NCBI RefSeq assembly: GCF_000321225.1
Contig: NW_004450458.1
Location: forward strand, 1,522,807-1,586,806
Direction of reading: 5' to 3'
From: Odobenus rosmarus divergens
Taxonomy: Eukaryota > Chordata > Mammalia > Carnivora > Odobenidae
DNA: 64,000 bases
In this document: positions 60,401-64,000 of the stretch, piece after piece
Position numbering within the stretch: the first letter of the stretch is position 1
How the letters are laid out: each line of letters opens with the position of its first letter
Program-made: the position numbers and the translations under genes
The notes under the pieces: model-generated
Database searches by the model: none
Seen by the model: only the letters and a program-made list of their open reading frames with translations
Told to the model about the DNA's origin: nothing

Positions 60401-63366
60401 GTCTGCTTCTCCCTCTCCCCCTCCCTCTGCTTGTGTTCCCTCTCTCGCTGTGTCTCTGTCAAATAAATAAAATCTTTAAAAAAAAATAAAAAAATAATTC
60501 AGTGTGGAATTAATAGAGGATAAATAGTTATATCTTGAACAGATCATTTAGCCAATGATTGAGCTTGTTGGGTTAAGACAGTTTGCAAAATGTGGTTTGT
60601 GGACCACCAGCAGCATGGGCATCACCTGGGGACTGATTAGGAATCAAACACTGGGTGGGGGGGGCCCGCAGGTAGCCTTCAGGGGATTCTCTCGTATGCT
60701 AAGTTGGAGAGCCACTGACTTAGGGAGAACTACATTTGAAGTACAGATATCTGGAGAAAAGACTTTATCCTCAGTAATGTTAGAAATTCTAAGACACTAA
60801 AAAAATGCAAACCTATTATAAGTGACATAAATGATCAGAATAGAAGAAAATGAATTCCACAATTACAGATAGTTGACTAAGTATGCAAATTGTCATAACA
60901 AATGAAATTTTTTCCACCTAAACATCAGCCAAGAACTACTTCTAAATACATTTGCACAGACACGTAAGTATCTGTACTAAAAAGATAGGATTTTTTTCAT
61001 TTTTAAAAACTCAGTTCATTCCTACAGGCTAAATTACCAATATACAATATTATTTTAATACGGAGGCATTTTACTGTATACAGCTCCAAATTCCACATAT
61101 TCTTAGTACTGATTTAAATGGAGAGATAGCATTTGAAGTTAAACACGTGAACAGAATATTTTTAAGTTAGCACATTTTTAAGTGAACCTTTTTGTGCCAA
61201 GAATGTTGAGTGTTCCACAGATGTTCTCATGTGATCCTTACCACCACCCCCTGACAGGACAGATTCTTTATCCGGGGAGAACAGCAAGGCTGGGAAAGGT
61301 TAAGTACTTGCATGAGATCACCCAGGTGAGATTTACACTCAGATTCTCTGACTCAAAAGCTCAGGCCTCTGCCTGCTTAAAACTCCACTGGGCTTCCCTG
61401 CATTCAGAATAATTCCAAACCCTTTGCCTCGGTCTTCAGGGCTCTGCATGATTTGATCTGTCAACTTCTTCTGCCTGACTTCCCTACTAATGAGTCAAAA
61501 ACAACAACAATAAAAAAAACTAAAGTTAACTTACATTAAAATTAAAAAAACAATAAATCAAATGCTGCCTTGCCTCAGGGCCTTTGCACTGACTGTTCTA
61601 TGCCTAGACTGCTTCTTCCCTTTGCTTGGTAACCTGTTTCTTTGGCTCTGCACCAGGCTGTAAGCTCCATGTGGGCAGGAATTGTATCTGTTTTGTTCAA
61701 TACTGTCTACCTAGAATAGTACCTGGCCCAAGAAAATTTAAACTAAGATATTGGTAGGATACTCAAAGGCATGGTGATAAACTGAATGTAGGATATTAGG
61801 GAAGGGGAAGGAGCAAAGGTTTCTCTGCCCCTGGCTTGAGCAACTGAGGAACAATTGTGCAGTTCTGTGTGGGCACAGCCCACACAGAACTAGAAAGAGA
61901 GCACACACACCCTCTCCCTCCCCCCCCAAAATTAGCTTGATCTTTACATAGAAAGCATCCAGAGCAATTCCACTCCCAGCATCTTCGTTAACAGACTGCA
62001 AAGGACCTTCCTCTTCCTGTGTACAAAAAGATTGTTTAAAAAAATGTCTCAAAGAAATGCATCTCAAGTTTTAAAAATAAAAGAAATGAAGCTTCATATT
62101 GTCATCCCGAACAAAAACGTTTTGTTTGCTCATGCCGCTGATTATAGGTCTAAGTAACATACTTAGAAATAATTTTTCTAACTTTCTTCAGTACTATGAC
62201 AAATACAGACTATCACAAGAAGCAAAGCAAACACCATTGTAATCAACAATCACACAAAATAGACAAACTCTATTAGTGACAACTATAGAATAGATGGCTT
62301 TGGATTAATGAACCATTTTTAGAATGAGAGTTTGTAAAATGAAATTTTGGAAAGTGTGTTTCAAGCCCAGTCATGAGATTGAGCTTTAGGTTTCTGACTT
62401 TGGTGAGTTTTAAATACTCCTCTGGGACTTTTAGCACAGCTTCAAGGATCAAATATTAACAACCACCACGAGAGAATCCACAAGACATTTAGTAGTGGAT
62501 TGTTACACCTTTTCCTCAAGAGTAATCCCTGGGTCTGCCACCTTGGTTTTCACAACACATTATGCTACATTAAATAAATAACAGCATTTCATCTGCTCAC
62601 TTCATCCCAACAATTATTTAAAAGTACAACACACCAAAAACTAGACTTCAAATATCTTCTAGAGAGGTTTTTTTTTAAAATTTAGCTTGGGCTCACAGTC
62701 TTACTTCCATATGTACTTGACCAAGATCTTTGAATGTCAGCATATGATACAATATCATCATTATTTACAAATATGAAAAGTTGGGTGAATTCAAAGACCC
62801 AGATCCAGGCTTGTTTATTTTCTTCACCAGCAGTGATTTGGGTTAAACGAATGTTGAGAAGTGGAAGCACTGGCGGTACCAATCCACCCCCAAATCCGGG
62901 GCCCCGGGCGTTTTAGGGACCTTTATCTACAGTGCGAGTAGCCCAAGTCCCCGCACTTGGGACCGTAGGTCTGGGGCCCAGATGGGTTAATGTCACTGCA
63001 AGGTCTACGCAGCAACAGGGGCTGGGACAACAGACTGAGCAAATCGAGAACGATCTCATTGCCTTCTAAACATTAATTCTCCGGTTTCCTCTTCTCTGAG
63101 CAAGGGATCAGAGGCTTCTATCCTGCCTGGTTGCCTCACTGAAAGCTCCCAATAAACTCCAAGCAAACCTAAGGAGGTTGAAGGGTTCCCCCTCCCCCCC
63201 CCCGGCGTCAGGGCATGGTAGCAGATGCCGCGTCTCTGGGGGAACACACCAGCCTCTGCCCCCAGAGCCCGACGGACCACGCGCCCTTGGGCCCCCCTCG
63301 AGCCGCGGAGAAAGGGCCCAGACTAAACCCGGACCCCCCCCTCCCCGGCTCACTCACCGCCTGCAT
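27349..63366 (-). CDS. SYCP2L: SYCP2L, synaptonemal complex protein 2-like, 5' two thirds (19 exons, join)
   Basis: Spliced minus-strand gene. Joining 19 exons (listed separately) gives one open frame of about 515 residues with all junction phases compatible. It is recognised from segments such as [47 protein letters not shown] and [11 protein letters not shown], which match my recollection of mammalian SYCP2L and of its paralogue SYCP2. Family knowledge: SYCP2L is a germline protein, mainly of oocytes, found at centromeres and in nucleoli and linked to survival of resting oocytes; its N-terminus holds an armadillo-like domain and an Spt16M-like domain. Here residues about 4-290 would be the armadillo-like part and about 291-406 the Spt16M-like part; the acidic, Ser-rich stretch after that is the start of the disordered middle. 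The 3' exons, including the expected C-terminal coiled coil, lie outside the window. Identification is from memory of the family, not from a search. Confidence 0.93.
27526..27583 (-). CDS. SYCP2L: SYCP2L exon 18 (58 nt, predicted)
   Basis: Acceptor TTCTACAG|CAAACA after a long T-run, donor AACAAG|GTCAGA (weak). Encodes [19 protein letters not shown] plus one base, phase compatible with exons 17 and 19. Based on splice signals and frame only. Confidence 0.7.
27905..28055 (-). mobile_element. MIR SINE
   Basis: CCATTTTATAGATGAGAAGC then ACTTTCCCAAGTTCC and GTAAGTGAAAACCAGGTCTG, the inverse of MIR. Lies in SYCP2L intron 17. Confidence 0.75.
28305..28399 (-). CDS. SYCP2L: SYCP2L exon 17 (95 nt)
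   Basis: Acceptor TGTATAG|ACCAGA, donor AACCT|GTGAGT. Encodes (D)[18 protein letters not shown]...DQSEP in the frame left open by exon 16. Assigned by splice signals, open frame and phase; weaker homology memory here. Confidence 0.8.
28897..28990 (-). CDS. SYCP2L: SYCP2L exon 16 (94 nt)
   Basis: Acceptor ATTTCAG|ATGTTG, donor GACAG|GTAACA. Encodes [20 protein letters not shown]...LERET plus one base; begins the acidic, Ser-rich region. MLPDQT and the E.EDP.I pattern match the family. Confidence 0.9.
29170..29400 (+). mobile_element. Possible LTR 3' portion (tentative)
   Basis: CTTAATAAATCTTTGTCCCT followed by ACATGGCTTGCTCTTGAATT resembles the polyadenylation and U5 part of a retroviral-type LTR. 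No matching U3 or partner LTR was seen; intron 15 of SYCP2L. Confidence 0.3.
29732..29895 (-). mobile_element. Carnivore tRNA-derived SINE (old)
   Basis: Inverted SINE with ACTGAGCCACCCAGGCGTTC head and long T-run at its tail; diverged and with a shortened body. Confidence 0.85.
30402..30547 (-). CDS. SYCP2L: SYCP2L exon 15 (146 nt)
   Basis: Acceptor TTGTTAG|AAACTG, donor AACAG|GTGGCA (weak at +4 to +6). Encodes (E)[17 protein letters not shown]...[15 protein letters not shown]...TETLGEDKQ, the end of the Spt16M-like domain. Read-through past the weak donor stays open for about 11 codons, then stops. Confidence 0.93.
30548..31490. other. SYCP2L intron 14, unrecognised part
   Basis: A+T-rich DNA with no exon or named repeat that I can support, up to the start of the next L1. 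Confidence 0.45.
31490..33720 (+). mobile_element. LINE-1: 5' UTR part, ORF1 and start of ORF2, decayed
   Basis: L1 5' text from about 31520, ORF1-like pieces at 32140-33240, ORF2 start at about 33460-33720 (ACGAGACTCATTTCAGACCT region). Interrupted by a SINE. Antisense to SYCP2L. Confidence 0.78.
32527..32735 (+). mobile_element. Carnivore tRNA-derived SINE
   Basis: GGGGCACCTGGGTGGCTCAG head, AAATAAATAAAATCTTT tail, inserted into the L1 ORF1 region. Confidence 0.93.
33810..34422 (+). mobile_element. 5'-truncated LINE-1 with 18-bp or longer TSD
   Basis: Contains only the end of ORF2 (GATGTGGTATATATACACAA, then TATTATGCAGCCATCAAAAG) and a two-part 3' UTR with tail. Flanked by GAATGCACATTGTTGAG on both sides (33793-33809 and about 34424-34440). 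Recent compared with the L1 it sits in. Confidence 0.9.
34441..34857 (+). mobile_element. LINE-1 5' region fragment
   Basis: AAAGATGGTGGTGGAATAAG and CTCATCCCACAAACATGACT are the carnivore L1 5' start. Only about 400 bases follow before a SINE. Confidence 0.65.
34858..34990 (+). mobile_element. Old carnivore SINE fragment
   Basis: TTTCAGCTCAGGTCATGATC and GAGATTCCCATTCTGG match older SINE subfamilies; the tail is lost. Confidence 0.6.
35000..35565 (-). mobile_element. L1M 3' fragment
   Basis: The plus strand reads as an inverted L1M end: TTTACCATGTTAACCATTTT, GTTCATCCATGTTGTAGCAT, GAATAGTATTCCATCATACA. Old mammalian element; one of the few sense-oriented L1s in SYCP2L. Confidence 0.75.
35742..35802 (-). 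CDS. SYCP2L: SYCP2L exon 14 (61 nt)
   Basis: Acceptor TTCCAAG|AGTGCT, donor AACAG|GTAAGA. Encodes [20 protein letters not shown] plus one base. Spt16M-like domain. Confidence 0.94.
35900..35992 (-). CDS. SYCP2L: SYCP2L exon 13 (93 nt)
   Basis: Acceptor TCTTACAG|ATGAGG, donor CTAAG|GTAACT. Encodes [20 protein letters not shown]... ending FYINNTK; the [15 protein letters not shown] motif is shared with SYCP2. Spt16M-like domain. Intron 13 is only 97 nt. Confidence 0.95.
36000..37630. other. SYCP2L intron 12, no recognised element
   Basis: A+T-rich with an (AAAAC)n-like run near 36812. No repeat or exon otherwise supported. Confidence 0.5.
37639..37684 (-). CDS. SYCP2L: SYCP2L exon 12 (46 nt)
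   Basis: Acceptor TTTGCAG|GGTCTA, donor CGAG|GTATGT. Encodes (R)[15 protein letters not shown], matching the RVYSFPC.AAF motif at the start of the Spt16M-like domain. Confidence 0.92.
38298..38350 (-). CDS. SYCP2L: SYCP2L exon 11 (53 nt)
   Basis: Acceptor TTTGAAG|GATAGT, donor AGGAG|GTAAGT. Encodes [17 protein letters not shown] plus two bases of Arg, following the RRFLN.LNN.LGD.RRV pattern of the family. Confidence 0.92.
38400..39190. other. SYCP2L intron 10, no recognised element
   Basis: Single-copy-looking intron sequence. Confidence 0.45.
39195..39360 (-). mobile_element. MIR SINE
   Basis: TTATTCCCATTTCACAGATA and CAAACCTGAGCCTTATGGTC in inverse MIR order. Confidence 0.7.
39432..39618 (-). 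mobile_element. 5'-truncated LINE-1 3' end with 16-bp TSD
   Basis: Inverse of the young L1 3' UTR (TGTTAATCACCATACATTAC ... GGAACACCCAGTGCTCC-type order). Flanked by TTTTAATAATATATTT at 39416-39431 and 39619-39634. Sense to SYCP2L, inside intron 10. Confidence 0.92.
40384..40526 (-). CDS. SYCP2L: SYCP2L exon 10 (143 nt)
   Basis: Acceptor TCTCTAG|ATTATG, donor AGACG|GTGAGA. Encodes (D)[20 protein letters not shown]...[24 protein letters not shown], one of the best conserved blocks shared with SYCP2 (AKAFKRIKDSEFET). End of the armadillo-like domain. Confidence 0.96.
40985..41350 (+). mobile_element. Old L1 3' ends (probable)
   Basis: CACTATATGTTAACTAGAAT and the following A-rich tail match an L1 3' terminus; 41110-41350 resembles another old L1 end. 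Boundaries approximate. Confidence 0.5.
41469..41503 (-). CDS. SYCP2L: SYCP2L exon 9, 35-nt microexon
   Basis: Acceptor GTTTCAG|GAAAGA, donor GGGTG|GTAAGA. Encodes (M)[11 protein letters not shown] plus the first base of Asp, matching the family sequence [16 protein letters not shown] across the two junctions. Confidence 0.9.
41593..41779 (-). mobile_element. Carnivore tRNA-derived SINE (old)
   Basis: TTTTTAAAGATTTTATTTAT tail end and GACTGAGCCACCCATGGCC head, inverted; diverged body. Intron 8. Confidence 0.88.
41800..43000. other. SYCP2L intron 8, no recognised element
   Basis: A+T-rich, single-copy-looking DNA. Confidence 0.45.
43010..43135 (-). mobile_element. MIR SINE fragment
   Basis: GGATTTGGAGCCCAGCAGTC TGGCTCCAGAG... 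CTCTTAAC, inverse of the MIR 5' half. Confidence 0.7.
43425..43513 (-). CDS. SYCP2L: SYCP2L exon 8 (89 nt)
   Basis: Acceptor ACTCCAG|GCTTTG, donor CTTAT|GTAAGT. Encodes [20 protein letters not shown]...PRHL plus AT of the next Met codon. It contains several CpG sites, unusual for this A+T-rich intron region. Confidence 0.92.
43621..43706 (-). CDS. SYCP2L: SYCP2L exon 7 (86 nt)
   Basis: Acceptor CTTTCAG|GGAAAA, donor GGAG|GTGAGT. Encodes (G)[20 protein letters not shown]...FIQQE, phase 1 in and 0 out. Intron 6 upstream is about 11 kb because of L1 insertions; intron 7 is only 107 nt. Confidence 0.92.
43710..44690. other. SYCP2L intron 6 start, no recognised element
   Basis: A+T-rich DNA between exon 7 and the L1 cluster; nothing supported. 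Confidence 0.45.
44700..46996 (+). mobile_element. LINE-1 5' half, decayed
   Basis: 5' UTR text from about 44720 (ACTAATCTCAGAATATGTGG), ORF1-like text about 45690-46490, then the start of ORF2 (TTACTTTAAATGCAAATGGA) where it is cut off by the next L1. Confidence 0.75.
47651..47845 (+). mobile_element. Carnivore tRNA-derived SINE (old)
   Basis: GTTGGTTAAGCATCTGACTC, GAGATCAAGCCCTGCACTGG, and AAATAAATAAATCTTAAAAG tail. Confidence 0.85.
49378..49543 (+). mobile_element. Carnivore tRNA-derived SINE
   Basis: GCTTGGGTGGCTCAGTTGGT head; short tail; AGAACATT occurs at both flanks. Confidence 0.88.
50390..50577 (+). mobile_element. Carnivore tRNA-derived SINE (old)
   Basis: GGGGCGCCTGGTCAGGTGGT head, GGTCCTGAGATCAAGCCTGG body, A-rich end. 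Confidence 0.85.
52555..54300 (+). mobile_element. Older LINE-1 3' part, split by a solo LTR
   Basis: ORF2 3'-like text (TTTACAATTGCATTAAAACA, TTTGTATGGAACAAAAAA, GTATTTACTCAAAGAAAATG) and 3' UTR; the 3' UTR is interrupted at about 53718 and resumes at about 54163. Confidence 0.75.
53719..54158 (+). mobile_element. Probable solo LTR (endogenous retrovirus class I-like)
   Basis: About 440 bp of L1-unrelated, G+C-richer DNA inserted in an L1 3' UTR, flanked by GGAG on both sides (53715-53718, 54159-54162), a 4-bp duplication typical of gammaretrovirus-type insertion. Starts TG; contains a TATA-like CTCTATACAGG and an AATAAAA signal at about 54094 followed by a T-rich U5-like end. No internal viral gene is present. 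The terminal CA is not conserved, so this is an inference. Confidence 0.5.
54313..54456 (-). mobile_element. Carnivore tRNA-derived SINE with 18-bp TSD
   Basis: Inverted, shortened SINE flanked by ATTAAAAATATTTAAGAC at 54295-54312 and 54457-54474. Confidence 0.93.
54666..54690 (-). CDS. SYCP2L: SYCP2L exon 6, 25-nt microexon
   Basis: Acceptor CTTCTAG|ATTATT and donor AAAG|GTAAGT enclose 25 nt encoding IISRSSSK plus the first base of Gly. With exons 5 and 7 it restores the family sequence around ISKSS.EGKIQML. A SINE with its target-site duplication begins 14 nt upstream of the acceptor. Confidence 0.85.
54720..54920 (-). mobile_element. Young carnivore SINE with 16-bp TSD, next to SYCP2L exon 6
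   Basis: Flanked by TAAAGCTTGTATTATT at 54704-54719 and 54921-54936. Same strand as SYCP2L, so its A-rich tail faces exon 6, whose acceptor lies 14 nt beyond the duplication. Confidence 0.95.
55288..55392 (-). CDS. SYCP2L: SYCP2L exon 5 (105 nt), AC acceptor
   Basis: 35 codons [12 protein letters not shown]...[11 protein letters not shown]. The bases before the exon are a pyrimidine run and TTATGTAC|ATGG, so the intron ends in AC. Donor CCTTG|GTAAGG is canonical. The SYCP2 paralogue has the same K-M junction sequence (QKMVAWFEK), supporting this boundary. Confidence 0.9.
55393..56080. other. SYCP2L intron 4, distal part, no recognised element
   Basis: Includes the pyrimidine tract and the unusual AC end of the AT-AC intron at 55393-55394. 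No named repeat. Confidence 0.5.
56120..56295. mobile_element. MER5A-like hAT DNA transposon
   Basis: GCAACCTTGACTGCACATTA...ACCTGGGGAGCTTTGAAA and CTCTCCAGGGGATTCTAGTG are the two arms of the MER5A type. Confidence 0.75.
56619..56804 (+). mobile_element. Young carnivore SINE with 15-bp TSD
   Basis: Flanked by AAAGTCACTCTCTGG (56604-56618) and AAAGTCCCTCTCTGG (56805-56819), one mismatch. Near-consensus with a long A-tail. Confidence 0.95.
56820..57999. other. SYCP2L intron 4, mid part, no gene
   Basis: Single-copy-looking DNA with C-rich runs near 57534, 57603 and a G-rich run near 57717-57735. An exon-like open stretch on the minus strand near 57795-57900 does not match SYCP2L. Confidence 0.45.
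57339..57367. repeat. (CCA)n trinucleotide repeat
   Basis: About nine consecutive ACC units; (TGG)n on the SYCP2L transcript strand. Confidence 0.95.
58015..59123 (+). mobile_element. 5'-truncated LINE-1 with 15-bp TSD
   Basis: Flanked by GAAAAATGGGCTGTG at 58000-58014 and 59124-59138. Holds the end of ORF2 (58250-58440, [20 protein letters not shown]) and a two-part 3' UTR with tail; interrupted by a SINE. Confidence 0.94.
58060..58243 (+). mobile_element. Young carnivore SINE with 16-bp TSD
   Basis: Flanked by AAAAAGTTGAAAATAG at 58044-58059 and 58244-58259; nested in the truncated L1, so younger than it. Confidence 0.95.
59549..59668 (-). CDS. SYCP2L: SYCP2L exon 4 (120 nt), AT donor
   Basis: Acceptor ATACCCAG|GAACTG; 40 codons [15 protein letters not shown]...QQGLIPK, phase 0. 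The donor reads CCAAAG|ATAAGT, with AT in place of GT. Reading on gives an in-frame stop after five codons, and the next exon continues the expected PK-MVSW sequence, so the exon end is fixed by homology. Confidence 0.9.
59705..60000 (+). mobile_element. L1M 3' end, occupying most of SYCP2L intron 3
   Basis: GTGGATCCTAAAAGTTCTCA, GATGGATGTTAACTTATTGT, ATACTGTACACCTTAAAGTT, CAATAAAACC in L1M 3' order, split by a SINE. Intron 3 is only 404 nt, so its interior is nearly all transposon. Confidence 0.8.
59755..59856 (-). mobile_element. Carnivore SINE, different subfamily
   Basis: Inverted; AAGTAATCTCTATACCCGAC, GTGGGGCTCGAACTCACAAC and CAGCCGGGTGCCC mark the older subfamily. TCACAAGGAAAT occurs on both flanks. 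Confidence 0.85.
60073..60210 (-). CDS. SYCP2L: SYCP2L exon 3 (138 nt), GC donor
   Basis: Acceptor TTTCCAG|CTTCAG; 46 codons beginning [20 protein letters not shown] and ending HLDRAINK. The donor reads ATAAG|GCAAGT, a GC 5' splice site with otherwise perfect match to the consensus. Using the GT four bases further on would shift the frame. Start of the armadillo-like domain. Confidence 0.92.
60293..60492 (+). mobile_element. Young carnivore SINE with 12-bp TSD
   Basis: Flanked by AATAATTCAGTG at 60281-60292 and 60493-60504. Intron 2 of SYCP2L. Confidence 0.95.
60567..60722. mobile_element. MER5A-like hAT DNA transposon
   Basis: AAATGTGGTTTGTGGACCAC...GGGCATCACCTGGGGACTGA and a second arm ending TTGGAGAGCCACTGACTTA. 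Confidence 0.7.
60723..61190. other. SYCP2L intron 2, no recognised element
   Basis: A+T-rich, single-copy-looking DNA. Confidence 0.45.
61195..61380 (-). mobile_element. MIR SINE
   Basis: CTCATGTGATCCTTACCACC, GGGAAAGGTTAAGTACTTGC and TCAGGCCTCTGCCTGCTTA in inverse MIR order. Confidence 0.75.
61385..61738 (+). mobile_element. LINE-2 3' end
   Basis: GCCTCAGGGCCTTTGCACTG, CTGTAAGCTCCATGTGGGCA, GAATTGTATCTGTTTTGTTC and AATAGTACCTGGCCCAAG in sense L2 order. Split by an A-rich insert near 61497-61560. Confidence 0.85.
61948..62016 (-). CDS. SYCP2L: SYCP2L exon 2 (69 nt)
   Basis: Acceptor TACACAG|GAAGAG and donor CTAT|GTAAAG flank 23 codons, EEEGPLQSV...GIALDAFY, phase 0 at both ends. The ending DAFY corresponds to DAFW in the human protein. 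Intron 1 is 1341 nt. Confidence 0.88.
62017..62879. other. SYCP2L intron 1, no recognised element
   Basis: A+T-rich sequence with no transposon or exon I can name. A 66-codon open frame at 62682-62882 on the minus strand has no recognised homologue. Confidence 0.5.
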
Positions 63367-63530
63367 CCCGAGGCTCCCGGCCCAGAGCGCGCCTCGCAAG
63401 TGCGCCGCGTTCCGCCTCCTGCGGTTCTGCTGCCCGAAACCCGGGCCGGCTGGGCTGCGCTGCGGCGAGGGCCGGTGTAGCCTCGCGGCTTTTCAGTTCC
63501 AATCCTCGCCCAGAATGCTAATCAATTAAC
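62880..63530 (-). promoter_or_regulatory. SYCP2L: CpG island / SYCP2L promoter and 5' UTR
   Basis: G+C-rich, CpG-dense stretch standing out from A+T-rich surroundings and containing the SYCP2L first exon. No TATA box is obvious upstream of the ATG, which fits a CpG-island promoter with dispersed starts. Overlapping open frames on both strands here are a by-product of base composition. In human the divergent neighbour upstream of SYCP2L is GCM2, which would lie past the right end of the window; no GCM2 exon is seen here. Confidence 0.7.
63358..63366 (-). CDS. SYCP2L: SYCP2L exon 1, coding part (M-Q-A)
   Basis: ATG at 63366-63364 followed by CAG GCG, then donor GCG|GTGAGT. Mammalian SYCP2L begins Met-Gln-Ala, which matches. 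The start has G at -3 and lies in a CpG island. The 5' UTR extends upstream (higher coordinates) for an unknown length, probably about 100 nt. Phase 0 junction. Confidence 0.85.
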
Positions 63531-64000
63531 CGGCACCTGAATTTACTAAGCCCCTATTTGAGACGCAAGATACCCTTGCAGGTAATTAGCAATCCTGGTC
63601 AGGCCACCTGGGCGCATGCACGCACAGCTTAAAGCGATTTCTCAAGAGTCTGTGAACAACGTCATGTAAATATTCTTTATTTGAGGAATTCGAAACTGAT
63701 AGATAGCCCCTTTGCGGAAGCCGGCAGTTTTCTCTCCACCTTTAATAGCTGGGTGAGCGGTCTTTGGTCTATTGATTCTGATATAGACTAAAACTGGATT
63801 TTCCCCTAGGAAGCAGATTTGTACCTGAAATTGTGAGAATATTCCTGAACTCACAAAAGGTTTTTTTGTTTGTTTGTTTCATTAACCTGGTGTACTCAGT
63901 CAAAAACAAAACCAAACAAAACGGGGTGGGGGGAGGAAACAAATAACTTCATCCACTCTGCTTGTTTTCTACCTACTTCCTTTAACCCAACTAGAGTGTG
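63531..64000. other. Upstream intergenic DNA, nothing recognised
   Basis: Single-copy-looking sequence 5' of SYCP2L. Contains a GTTT-rich run near 63862 and an A-rich/G-rich run near 63905-63940; no gene or named repeat recognised. Confidence 0.5.

Noticed and set aside
62682..62882. 66-codon minus-strand frame in intron 1, ending near a GTAAGA
   Set aside because: No family match; exon 1 to exon 2 already joins in phase 0 to the expected protein.
63056..63529. Several overlapping open frames on both strands
   Set aside because: CpG-island composition artefact around SYCP2L exon 1; no splice or homology support.

Overview
The window is nuclear DNA of a mammal, most likely an arctoid caniform carnivore (bear, seal or mustelid group). 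The evidence is about twenty tRNA-derived SINEs with the carnivore-specific head (CTGGGTGGCTCAGT) and (CT)n/AAATAAATAAAATCTT tail, together with many carnivore-type LINE-1 copies. The young SINE copies look like the arctoid type rather than the dog SINEC_Cf type. There is no bacterial or organellar content, CRISPR array, tRNA gene or rRNA gene.

One real protein-coding gene was found: SYCP2L (synaptonemal complex protein 2-like), on the minus strand. It runs from a CpG-island promoter at about 62.9-63.5 kb (start codon 63366-63364) down to about 27.35 kb. I could place 19 consecutive coding exons with matching phases. They give about 515 residues of open reading frame, covering the N-terminal armadillo-like domain, the Spt16M-like domain and the start of the low-complexity middle. 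The rest of the gene (the human protein is about 812 residues) should lie beyond base 1. Two neighbouring introns have non-canonical ends: intron 3 is GC-AG and intron 4 is AT-AC. Exons 6 (25 nt) and 9 (35 nt) are microexons, and a young SINE sits just upstream of exon 6.

The remainder is mostly transposon-derived. From 0 to 27 kb there are L1 fragments: an old L1 (0.4-4.4 kb), another with a complete 5' region (6.5-11.3 kb), and a young L1 with target-site duplication (12.8-16.35 kb) that keeps an intact ORF1 but has lost the 5' part of ORF2. An ancient L1 array (17.3-27.0 kb) hosts a SPAST retropseudogene, SINEs and a nearly full-length Tigger-like DNA transposon. From 27 to 63 kb are the SYCP2L exons, separated by introns carrying further L1s (31.5-34.9, 44.7-54.3 and 58.0-59.1 kb), SINEs, MIR, L2, MER5-like elements and a probable solo LTR. 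Almost all L1s in the SYCP2L introns lie antisense to the gene.

I did not find an undescribed multi-gene system. The observation most worth checking is the pair of adjacent non-canonical introns in SYCP2L.
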